In this document: positions 37,722-45,690 of the stretch, piece by piece
Layout: each line of letters starts with the position of its first letter
Position numbering within the stretch: the first letter of the stretch is position 1
Assembly: GCF_000615805.1 (NCBI RefSeq)
Contig: NZ_BAMJ01000003.1
Span: 25,000-88,999 of the forward strand
Source: Latilactobacillus fuchuensis DSM 14340 = JCM 11249
GTDB taxonomy: Bacteria > Bacillota > Bacilli > Lactobacillales > Lactobacillaceae
Length of the DNA: 64,000 nt
Direction of reading: 5' to 3'
The notes under the pieces: generated by a model
Seen by the model: the letters and a program-made list of their open reading frames with translations, nothing else
Told to the model about the DNA's origin: nothing
Databases searched by the model: none
Position numbers and translations under genes: made by a program

Positions 37722-38143
37722 ATGAATTCAACTTTAACGACGTTTAACCAACTTAATTTATTGTATCAAGAGCAAAAGAAGCAATGGGCCCAACGGTTGA
37801 ATATTAAATTAGCACAAGTCAATATCCTCATGTTAGTTGCCCCAGAGCAAGCCTTACTCTCGCATGCAGCGTTAATTGATAGTACGAAATTAGACGCGTC
37901 AACTTTAAGTCGTCAGTTAAATGGCATGGCGCAAGAGGCTTATTAGTGAAGACTAAAGGCACTGAACCTCGTCAGCGTGTTTACACCTTAACCGAACATG
38001 CCCAACGAATTGCGACTCGTTTACGGCAATGGCAAACTGAATTGGAACAACAAGTCCAAGATAATTGGAGTGCAGAAGAACAACAATTGCTAAAAATACT
38101 GTTAAATCGGTACTACCAAAGCTTTATCCGTTTTGAAAAGTGA
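37722..38143 (+). pseudogene. MarR-family transcriptional regulator, one frameshift
   Basis: The restored protein is 140 residues. The N-terminal helix and winged helix-turn-helix lie at about 30-95, and the C-terminal dimer helices follow. The frame breaks at about 37934 (CAAGAGGC for CAA NGA GGC); the wing continues as GGLLVKTKGTEPRQRVYTLTEHAQ, a classic MarR wing ending. ATG follows AAAGGAGCG. It has its own promoter with palindromic operators, suggesting autoregulation. Its ligand is unknown. A missing base in an A-run is the likely cause of the break. Confidence 0.8.
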
Positions 38144-38242
38144 GAGGCCCTATACGTTTTTTAAGGAAATACAGATAAATGCGGAATTAGCCGATTATTT
38201 ATGATATAGTTATTAGCGAATAATAAAAAAGTAGGTGTCTCC

Positions 38243-39112
38243 ATGAAAATTGCTGTAGTCACTGATAGTACTGCTTATCTCACAGAACAGCAAGTGAAAG
38301 ATAATCATCTTTACGTCGTGCCAATCCCGGTGATCCTAGATGGCCAGGTCTATAATGAAGGCGTCGATATTACAACTGAAGAGTTCTATCAAAAGTTAAA
38401 AACATCTGAAACTTTCCCTAGTACGTCACAACCACCATTAGGTGAAATGTTGAAGTTATATGAAGATTTAGGCAATCAAAATTACGATGCCGTGATTAGT
38501 ATTCATTTAGCAAGTACCATTTCTGGTTTCGTCACCACGTTAAAAAATGCAGCAAGCACCATCGATAATGTTCAAGTCATTCCTTATGATTCTGGGATTA
38601 CAGTGATGTTAATGGGTTATTTAGCAATGGAAGCAGCTCGAATGGCGAAAGAACCCGACGCAACGGTTGAACAAATTATTGCGCGGTTAGATGATCTGAG
38701 AAGTACAATTGATGAATGTTTCATTGTTAATGATCTACAGAATCTAGTTCGTGGGGGCCGTTTATCAAACGCTTCAGCCTTCATTGGCAGTGTTTTAAAG
38801 ATTAAACCCTTGTTAACATTCGATCCGGTTTCTAATAAAATCGTCGCTTTTGAAAAGGTCCGTTCTTTAAAGAAGGCCTATGCGCGAGCTGAACAAATTT
38901 TTGCTGAGAACATTGAAAAAGCGGATTATCCGATGCGAGCGCTACTGATTCACGCCAATGATGAAGCCGCGGCCGTTGCCTGGCAAACTAAATTACGGGT
39001 TAAATACCCCGACATGCCAATTGATATTGGCTATTTTGGTCCCGTTATCGGGACCCATCTCGGTGAAAAGGCGATTGCCTTATCCTGGATTAAAGATTTC
39101 ACTAAAGCATAA
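38243..39112 (+). CDS. DegV-family fatty-acid-binding protein
   Basis: 289 residues. Signatures are AVVTDSTAYLT near the N-terminus, FPSTSQPPLGEML, and DLQNLVRGGRLSNASAFIGSVLKIKPLL. The family binds long-chain fatty acids and in staphylococci (FakB) presents them to the FakA kinase. It is one of two DegV paralogues in 3 kb (the second at 40513). A possible -10 TATAGT lies at 38204-38209. Confidence 0.9.
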   Translation: MKIAVVTDSTAYLTEQQVKDNHLYVVPIPVILDGQVYNEGVDITTEEFYQKLKTSETFPSTSQPPLGEMLKLYEDLGNQNYDAVISIHLASTISGFVTTLKNAASTIDNVQVIPYDSGITVMLMGYLAMEAARMAKEPDATVEQIIARLDDLRSTIDECFIVNDLQNLVRGGRLSNASAFIGSVLKIKPLLTFDPVSNKIVAFEKVRSLKKAYARAEQIFAENIEKADYPMRALLIHANDEAAAVAWQTKLRVKYPDMPIDIGYFGPVIGTHLGEKAIALSWIKDFTKA

Positions 39113-39117
39113 TACGC

Positions 39118-39157
39118 AATAGACCCTCAAAGCCGCGGCCTTGAAGGTCTATTTTTT
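39118..39157. terminator. Bidirectional terminator between degV and the DUF1836 gene
   Basis: AATAGACCTTCAAGG-type arms (AATAGACC.TCAA / TTGAAGGTCTATT) around GCCGCGGC, with T-run on the plus strand. Confidence 0.8.
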
Positions 39158-39683
39158 ATTCCGCGGGAGGAATGGGCGTTTCTTCTTTAAAATCGATTAA
39201 TTTAGTCCCAATAATTTTATAAATAACGGATTTGACAGCCATTTTTTGAATAATCGTTAGGGGCGCTTCCGTAAAGTTAAAAGCATTAACGGCATCTGGT
39301 GCATTGACGTTAGCAATTTCGGCATTGAATAATTCAACGAAGTGGTTGTAGGCAATGCCTGCAGTATCTTGTTCTAATGATTGTTGAATCCCTTGTTTAA
39401 CGACATCGAGTGGGAAGGAAAACTTAATCACGCTGACGACAATTAATTCCGCCAAGTGATTACGATTGTAACGTTTTTTCTCGGGGCGTTCGATGATGCC
39501 CATCTTAACGTAACTATTAATCATCGTTTTTGTGATTTTAACGTGGAGTAGGGGATCCAGTGACCGGTTGACCTCACTAATCACTTGGTCCATATATAAT
39601 TCTAAATCTGGGAAGTCCGCCCATAAGGGTAACCGGAATTGTTGGAACTCATTAAGCCACGTTTCAAATTTTTCTGATTGCAT
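39156..39683 (-). CDS. DUF1836 domain protein, probable DNA-binding regulator
   Basis: 175 residues. The centre has a MerR-like helix-turn-helix: TKTMINSYVKMGIIERPEKKRYNRNHLAELIVVS (about 50-85) reads as helix-turn-helix plus wing. This is the DUF1836 family, whose members are mostly uncharacterised. It is divergent from the hemolysin III-family gene, with paired repeats in the shared control region, so it may regulate that gene. The C-terminus (PIPPAE) has no recognisable domain. Confidence 0.75.
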   Translation of the reverse strand: MQSEKFETWLNEFQQFRLPLWADFPDLELYMDQVISEVNRSLDPLLHVKITKTMINSYVKMGIIERPEKKRYNRNHLAELIVVSVIKFSFPLDVVKQGIQQSLEQDTAGIAYNHFVELFNAEIANVNAPDAVNAFNFTEAPLTIIQKMAVKSVIYKIIGTKLIDFKEETPIPPAE

Positions 39684-39753
39684 TTAAATAACTCCGATCG
39701 ACTGATTTTCAATAAGGTTATTATGCCACAAATGAAATGGTTTGTCACTTATG

Positions 39754-39805
39754 TAGAATTGAATTCTATTTTTAGTTGACTTCCATTCTATTTTTAGTTT
39801 ATAAT
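39754..39805 (+). promoter_or_regulatory. hlyIII promoter with palindrome and two 15-bp direct repeats
   Basis: -35 TTGACT (39776-39781), 18-bp spacer, -10 TATAAT (39800-39805). ATTCTATTTTTAGTT occurs at 39763-39777 and again at 39785-39799, a 22-bp period. The first copy overlaps a palindrome TAGAATT-G-AATTCTA (39754-39768). The second copy fills the spacer between the -35 and -10 boxes. This strongly suggests a repressor-operator arrangement. Confidence 0.75.
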
Positions 39806-39835
39806 ACTGGCAAATAGAAAAAAGGAGCGTTTATT

Positions 39836-40483
39836 ATGCAAATTGCAGCGCCTAATCGGCATCAAAAAATTGTTTATGAGATTTGGAACGCGATTACTCA
39901 CGGTATCGGATTCTTTGGTAGTTTAACGTTGGTCATCTTATTATTAATCAAAGGCGTTCAGCGGGATTTAACCCCAGTCGCCTTAGTCAGTCTCATCATT
40001 TATAGCGCAACGCTTCTTTTACTTTATTTAGCGTCAACGCTGTTCCACTGTTTAGCGTTTACCCGAGCGAAACGGGTTTTTCAAATATTTGATCATTCAA
40101 ATATCTTTTTGCTGATTGCCGGTACGTACACACCCTATTGTTTAATCTTTGTCGGGCACACGATGGGCCTCAGCCTCTTGATTGCCATCTGGTTATTAGC
40201 GATTGGTGGCATTTTGACCCATATCTTTAGCCATGGTCGCCATCAAAGAATTGAAACAACCATCTATGTTATTATGGGGTGGTTATGTATGTTAGCCAGC
40301 AAGGCCCTCTACATAAATTTAAGCCCAACCGGGTTCTGGTTATTAGTCAGTGGGGGCGTGGTCTTCACGTTAGGGGCTGTCATTTACAGTTTCCCACGGA
40401 TTCCGGGACTACATCTCATTTGGCATTTCTTTGTAATGTTAGGGACGACCTTAATGTTCTTTTCAATTTATTTAAACATTTAA
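39836..40483 (+). CDS. Hemolysin III / TrhA-family membrane protein (PAQR superfamily)
   Basis: 215 residues, seven predicted membrane helices. Family motifs are EIWNAITHGIG near the N-terminus, LLYLASTLFHCL, FDHSNIFLLIAGTYTP and LHLIWHFFVMLG, which contain the conserved Ser/Asp/His residues of the putative zinc hydrolase site. Members influence membrane lipid homeostasis; haemolytic activity is only reported for a Bacillus cereus protein. Its promoter carries repeated operator-like sites. Confidence 0.88.
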   Translation: MQIAAPNRHQKIVYEIWNAITHGIGFFGSLTLVILLLIKGVQRDLTPVALVSLIIYSATLLLLYLASTLFHCLAFTRAKRVFQIFDHSNIFLLIAGTYTPYCLIFVGHTMGLSLLIAIWLLAIGGILTHIFSHGRHQRIETTIYVIMGWLCMLASKALYINLSPTGFWLLVSGGVVFTLGAVIYSFPRIPGLHLIWHFFVMLGTTLMFFSIYLNI

Positions 40484-40512
40484 GAGAATCACTTTAAAAA
40501 AGGAGAATTATC

Positions 40513-41355
40513 ATGACTATTAAAATCGTAACCGATTCATCGATTCAACTCACACGTGCAGAACGTGACGCTTATCCAATTCATATTGCGCCCTTAACGG
40601 TTCAATACGCGGGTGAAACTTACGTCGATGGTAAAACCATCACCCGTGAAGATTTTCTAGCCAAATTAACCGCAGCAACGACTGAATTTCCAACGACCAG
40701 TCAGCCAACCGTTGGCAGTCTAGTTGAGCTATACGACCAATTAGGCGCTGATGGTAGTCAGATTCTATCCATTCATTGTACTGGCCTACTAAGTGGCACG
40801 GTTGAAGGGGCGCATACCGCCGCCCAACAATCAAACAGTGATGTGGTGGTCCTCGATAGTAAGGTCATGGATCGAGGTTTGGCTTATCAAGTGATTGCCG
40901 CTGTACAAGATGCTGAAGCTGGCCTTGATTTAGAAGCAATTTTAGCCCATTTAGATGAAATTCGTTCTAAAACTGAAACTTACGTCTTCCTAGATTCATT
41001 AGACGCCATGCAACGTGGCGGTCGAATTAGTCGGGTCGCCGGATTACTCACGAAACTGATTAAATTAAAAGTCGTCGTTCGATTAACCGATTCACAGTTA
41101 CAAATTGTCGCTAAAGGTCGGGGTTCTAAAGCATTTAGCAAGGTGTTAAACGAAATGCAAGCGACCATTAGTCAACAAACGTTAGTAGACGTTGGCATCT
41201 CACATGTCGGCGTTGAGGAGGATGACCTGGTTAAGATTCAAAGTATTTTACAACAGGGTCAACCCGATGTGCCATACACCGTTGCATTAACGAGCCCAGT
41301 TATCATGAGCCACGTTGGCCTGAAAGCATTTGGCATTATGTATCAAACTAAATAA
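40513..41355 (+). CDS. DegV-family fatty-acid-binding protein, second paralogue
   Basis: 280 residues. It shares with the first DegV protein the motifs KIVTDSSIQLT, FPTTSQPTVGSLVELYD and SLDAMQRGGRISRVAGLL, with the lipid-tunnel residues expected of the family. Start ATG follows AAAAGGAG. It is 30 bp behind the hemolysin III gene without a terminator, so both are likely on one transcript, linking fatty-acid binding with a membrane-lipid-related protein. Confidence 0.9.
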   Translation: MTIKIVTDSSIQLTRAERDAYPIHIAPLTVQYAGETYVDGKTITREDFLAKLTAATTEFPTTSQPTVGSLVELYDQLGADGSQILSIHCTGLLSGTVEGAHTAAQQSNSDVVVLDSKVMDRGLAYQVIAAVQDAEAGLDLEAILAHLDEIRSKTETYVFLDSLDAMQRGGRISRVAGLLTKLIKLKVVVRLTDSQLQIVAKGRGSKAFSKVLNEMQATISQQTLVDVGISHVGVEEDDLVKIQSILQQGQPDVPYTVALTSPVIMSHVGLKAFGIMYQTK

Positions 41356-41360
41356 TCTCA

Positions 41361-41398
41361 CAAAGATAATCGTGCGTCTTCGCCGATTATCTTTTTTT
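41361..41398 (+). terminator. Terminator after degV
   Basis: AAGATAATCG / CGATTATCTT stem with a TGCGTCTTCGC loop and seven T residues. Confidence 0.85.
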
Positions 41399-41641
41399 AT
41401 GTAAATATTAAAGTGGTCTATCTAATAAATATGATTATTCAACGGATAATTCGCTAATATATTGGCATTTATCGGCATAGCAACGCCATAAGATTAAATA
41501 CTGGTCTAATTGACAAGATGGTGTTAATATTTCAGGTATACACAAATAAAGCGCTACCTAACAGACAATCAATTAGCCATTTTAAAGAGAGCCCTCTGTT
41601 GGCAAAACAAGATTAGCTTTATTTAAGAAAGGTCGATCAAT
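41399..41641. other. Leader region of the aldehyde dehydrogenase gene
   Basis: No gene. A TTGACA at about 41510 has no well-spaced -10 box. A 15-mer at 41545-41559 (AATAAAGCGCTACCT) fits the catabolite-control cre consensus at 12 of 15 positions by hand alignment; this is too weak to claim regulation by CcpA. AAGAAAGG precedes the start codon. Confidence 0.35.
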
Positions 41642-43046
41642 ATGAGTTATCAAACAATTAATCCACTAACCGATGAGGTCCTTAAAACTTATCCGAATCA
41701 TGACGCTGCCTATGTCGAACAAGCGCTTGTTAAAGGTGATGTACTGTACAAGCAATGGCGGAATGATCCGGTTGCTAGCCGGGGTCCAGTGTTAAATAAA
41801 GTGGCTGATTTAATGGCCGCTCAAAGTGATGCACTAGCTAAAATTTTAACAGTGGAAATGGGCAAACGGTTCGTTGAAGCCAGGGTGAAGTGGCACTTTG
41901 TATCTCGATTGCCCGGTATTATGCTGAACACGCGCTGATTTTTTGAAACCCGAACACATTAAATCTTCAATTGGCACAGCGCAAGTTATTTCTAGACCAA
42001 CCGGAATCTTGATGATGGTGGAACCATGGAATTTTCCATACTATCAAATCATGCGTGTTTTTGCCCCTAACTTCATGGTAGGTAATCCAATGCTTTTAAA
42101 ACACGCCAGTAACTGTCCCATGGCCGCTGAAGCCTTTGAAAAGATTGTGATCGCGGCGGGGGTGCCTGAGGGGGCTTTCGCTAACTTGTACATTACTTAT
42201 GATCAAGTTAACCAGATTATTGCGGATAAGCGGGTCCAAGGCGTCGCTTTAACGGGTTCTGAACGCGCGGGCCAACTAGTCGCTGCTGAAGCTGGCAAAA
42301 ATATGAAACAAAGTTCCCTAGAACTAGGGGGGAGTGATCCCTTTATCGTCTTAGATGATGCCAATTTATCAGAGATTAAAAAAATTATTAGTGGGGCTCG
42401 TCTATTTAACGCCGGCCAAGTCTGTACTTCTTCTAAACGGTTTATCGTTACCGAAAAGAATTATGAGCAAATGTTAGCGATGTTAAAAGAAGCTTTTGCA
42501 GCCGTTAAACTAGGCGATCCAATGTTAAGCACCACGACGTTAGCGCCCTTAAGTTCTTCAAAAGCAAAACAAAACTTAGCACAGCAAGTACGCGCTGCAG
42601 TCGAAAATGGTGCAACTTTGGCTTTTGGTAGTCTGGCACAAAACAAACCGGCCGCATTGTTTGAACCAGTCATCTTGACGAATATTACCAAAGAAAACCC
42701 AGCATTCTATCAAGAGTTCTTTGGTCCGGTTGGTCAGATCTATCGAGTACCAGACGAAGCCGCCGCAATTCGCTTAGCTAATGATTCACATTACGGTTTA
42801 AGTGGTGTTGTGTTTGGGGGTTCGCCTGAACACGCCACTGAGGTCGCCAGTCAATTAGAGACTGGTTCGGTATTTGTTAATAGCTTCGGGGGTACTTTAC
42901 CAGAATTACCGTTTGGGGGCGTTAAAAATTCAGGTTATGGCCGTGAATTAGGCCGTTTCGGGATTGAAACCTTCGTCAATAAAGAAACGATTGTCACCAA
43001 GCACAACCCAATCAATCTAGATGATGCCTTTGGTGGCTTTGTTTAA
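41642..43046 (+). pseudogene. NAD(P)-dependent aldehyde dehydrogenase (succinate-semialdehyde type), two frameshifts
   Basis: The restored protein is about 468 residues. Motifs are EPWNFPYYQIMR (cofactor binding), SLELGGSDPF (catalytic Glu), NAGQVCTSSKRF (catalytic Cys) and ELPFGGVKNSGYGRE near the C-terminus. This layout is that of the GabD/YneI group oxidising semialdehydes. Frames break at about 41885 (AGGGTGAAG for AGGGGTGAAG) and in the T-run 41939-41944 (one T short); between them EVALCISIARYYAEHA is read in the intermediate frame. Both are homopolymer losses. The physiological substrate is unknown. Confidence 0.85.
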
Positions 43047-43056
43047 ACGGATTATC

Positions 43057-43099
43057 AAAAAGTTATTCTGAAATGACCGACATTCAGAATAACTTTTTT
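43057..43099 (+). terminator. Terminator after the aldehyde dehydrogenase gene
   Basis: AAAAAGTTATTCTGAA / TTCAGAATAACTTTTTT, a 14-bp stem with a TGACCGACA-type loop. Confidence 0.9.
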
Positions 43100-43664
<565 letters not shown>

Positions 43665-43702
43665 ACAAGTGTTGTTAAAATTATGGTTTTAACAACACTT
43701 GT
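43665..43702. repeat. 38-bp perfect inverted repeat (16-bp arms, 6-bp centre) upstream of xerS
   Basis: ACAAGTGTTGTTAAAA (43665-43680) and TTTTAACAACACTTGT (43687-43702) flank TTATGG. There is no T-run behind it. It ends about 22 bp before an extended -10 (TGCTAAAAT, 43722-43730), the likely xerS promoter. It could be a recombinase or repressor binding site, or a hairpin. In streptococci and lactococci the dif site lies next to xerS, which makes this worth testing, but the sequence does not obviously match what I recall of the streptococcal dif. Confidence 0.6.
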
Positions 43703-43761
43703 GGTATTTTCACCTTTTCTTTGCTAAAATTAAGTTATTCGGTTTCTAAGGAGTTTTAATC

Positions 43762-44823
43762 ATGGATCAATTACGCTATCTAGAATTATGTGAACAACGT
43801 TTAACTAGCTTGCCCGATTACGTTCGTAAATTTTATATCAATCGACAGGCTAACGCCTATTCCTCGGCGACGCTTTACCAATACTTGCAAGAATACGTAC
43901 GCTTCTTCTCTTGGCTGATTGACGAACAGATCGTAATGGTTGCTGAACCGAGGTTGATCCCCCTCACCGCGCTTGAGAAGATGAAATTAGAAGATATTGA
44001 ACTCTATAAGATCTATTTGATGAACAAACGCAAAACGAATCACCACAAGCTCTCTTTTCAGGCCGTTAACCGCTCAATTAACGCTTTAAATGCACTCTGG
44101 TACTTTTTAACGATTGAAGCAGAACAAGCCGATGGTGAGCCTTATTTCTATCGTAACGTGATGAAGAAGGTTAAACTACTCAAATCATCTGAAACCATGG
44201 CGACCCGTTCACGGCACATCGGTCAAAAATTATTAACTGGTGATAAGAAACACGCATTTATTGATTTTATGCAGATGACTTATCCGAAACAACTATCGAA
44301 TCGGCAGTTGGCCTCCTATCAACAAAATTGTGAACGGGACGTGGCGATCTGCGTCTTAGCGCTAACCACGGGCATTCGGTTATCAGAATTAGCACAAGCC
44401 AATTTAGCGGACTTGAAATTAGAACAATTGACCGTGACCGTTATTCGTAAAGGCGGCCAACAGGATACGGTCCCAATTGCACCATGGGGCCAACCCTACC
44501 TAGAAGAATACGTTCAAATCCGCCAGACACGTTATGCAACAACCGCCAATGAACACGCGTTATTCGTAGCGAAATACCGTGGTCAAGCGAAACGGATGAG
44601 TAATTACGCCATTGAGAAATTAGTCGCGAAATATTCTGAAGCCTTCGGGGTCCGTTTAACGCCGCATAAATTCCGCCATACGTTAGCAACCGATTTAATG
44701 GCCGCTACCCACAGTGAGACAATTGTCGCGACCCAATTAGGCCAAACAACGACCCAAGCCACCCATTTATACACGCACGTTGTCGACGATGAACAACGCG
44801 CAGCGATGGATAAAATGGAATGA
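43762..44823 (+). CDS. xerS: Tyrosine recombinase XerS-like (chromosome dimer resolution)
   Basis: 353 residues. The N-terminal SAM-like core-binding domain spans about 15-125 and the catalytic domain about 165-350. Catalytic residues: R206 (TGIRLSEL), K230 (RKGG), H302 and R305 (PHKFRHT), nucleophile Y337 (LYTHV). The usual fifth residue, His in LGH, is Gln328 here (LGQ). The segment GEPYFYRNVMKKV (125-137) and overall length match XerS, the single-recombinase type of streptococci, rather than XerC/XerD (about 300 residues). ATG follows AAGGAG. It sits where gene orientation switches, consistent with a terminus location. Confidence 0.8.
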   Translation: MDQLRYLELCEQRLTSLPDYVRKFYINRQANAYSSATLYQYLQEYVRFFSWLIDEQIVMVAEPRLIPLTALEKMKLEDIELYKIYLMNKRKTNHHKLSFQAVNRSINALNALWYFLTIEAEQADGEPYFYRNVMKKVKLLKSSETMATRSRHIGQKLLTGDKKHAFIDFMQMTYPKQLSNRQLASYQQNCERDVAICVLALTTGIRLSELAQANLADLKLEQLTVTVIRKGGQQDTVPIAPWGQPYLEEYVQIRQTRYATTANEHALFVAKYRGQAKRMSNYAIEKLVAKYSEAFGVRLTPHKFRHTLATDLMAATHSETIVATQLGQTTTQATHLYTHVVDDEQRAAMDKME

Positions 44824-44837
44824 TTGAAATCGATTAC

Positions 44838-44865
44838 TTGACATGAGTGCTGATTCAGGTATACT
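44838..44865 (+). promoter_or_regulatory. Promoter of the thiT riboswitch transcript
   Basis: -35 TTGACA (44838-44843), 16-bp spacer, -10 TATACT (44860-44865). Confidence 0.85.
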
Positions 44866-44889
44866 GAAAACGTTCTTAAAATTAAATAT

Positions 44890-45005
44890 TAACCATCACA
44901 AAGGGGAGCCATTGGCTGAGAGTGATAATGATCAGACCCTTCGAACCTGTTTGTTAAGACAAGCGTAGGAATTGTGATGGAGTTGAATATAACAACTCCT
45001 TTTTT
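44890..45005 (+). promoter_or_regulatory. TPP (THI-box) riboswitch with terminator
   Basis: The aptamer (44890-44978) has the conserved elements GGGGAGCC, GGCTGAGA and GACCCTTCGAACCTG, closed by ATCACAA/TTGTGAT. The expression platform is a terminator at 44979-45005 (GGAGTTG / CAACTCC plus six T). Bound thiamine pyrophosphate is expected to favour termination, shutting off the transporter gene when thiamine is sufficient. Confidence 0.95.
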
Positions 45006-45035
45006 GTGTTGGTTGAACAGAAAAGGGGTTTTTCT

Positions 45036-45641
45036 ATGCGTCATCAGCGTTTATTGATTCAAATTGAAGGAGCAATTCTAGCGGCCTTTGCGGTTGCTTT
45101 GGAATATATTCCGCACACAGTCGGGCCATCTGCGATTGAAGTTTCCTTCGGGATTATTCCCATCGTCATTTATAGTCTTCGGCGTGGCGCCGTACCAGGC
45201 ATGATTGCTGCATTCATTTGGGGCACGTTAGATTTAATTTTGCGTGGTCTCAGTAGTGGTAGTGTTTTAAATGTCTGGCAAGGGCTTTTTGAATTTACGG
45301 TCGCCTTTATCGTGGTTGGCTTAGCTGGCTTATGCCAGCACCAAGTTCAAACCAGTATTCGACAACATCGAAAGGTTAAAACGTTAACTTTATTGTGGTC
45401 GGCGGCTTTAATTGCCAATTTTGCTAAATACTTCTGTCATTTTATTGCCGGTGTGGTTTACTGGGGCTCTTATGCACCCAAAGGAATGAATCCGTGGTAT
45501 TATTCGCTCGTGATTAATGGTGGTAGTTTTATCGTGACCTTCATTCTGACCGGGATTGTCGCGTGCGTGTTATTCGCCATGTTACCGACGATTTATTTAC
45601 CAAAAGATATGGCATTTGATCAACAAGCTGCTAAATCATAA
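45036..45641 (+). CDS. thiT: Thiamin S-component of an ECF transporter
   Basis: 201 residues with six membrane helices. The loop-1 region VGPSAIEVSFGIIPIVIYSL and the motif GTLDLILRGL match ThiT (YuaJ), which binds thiamin and works with the shared EcfAA'T module encoded elsewhere. ATG 45036 follows AAAAGGGG. Directly behind a TPP riboswitch, which confirms the substrate. No thiamin biosynthesis genes are in the window. Confidence 0.94.
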   Translation: MRHQRLLIQIEGAILAAFAVALEYIPHTVGPSAIEVSFGIIPIVIYSLRRGAVPGMIAAFIWGTLDLILRGLSSGSVLNVWQGLFEFTVAFIVVGLAGLCQHQVQTSIRQHRKVKTLTLLWSAALIANFAKYFCHFIAGVVYWGSYAPKGMNPWYYSLVINGGSFIVTFILTGIVACVLFAMLPTIYLPKDMAFDQQAAKS

Positions 45642-45646
45642 CATCA

Positions 45647-45682
45647 AAAAAACCGTCATCTAAAATCAGGTGACGGTTTTTA
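45647..45682. terminator. Bidirectional terminator between thiT and the P-type ATPase
   Basis: AAAAACCGTCA(T)C / G(G)TGACGGTTTTT arms around TAAAATCA. Confidence 0.88.
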
Positions 45683-45690
45683 TTTGCCTA

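Noticed and set aside
41545..41559. cre-like site before the aldehyde dehydrogenase gene
   Set aside because: Three mismatches including the conserved TG of the left half; too weak without a matrix score.
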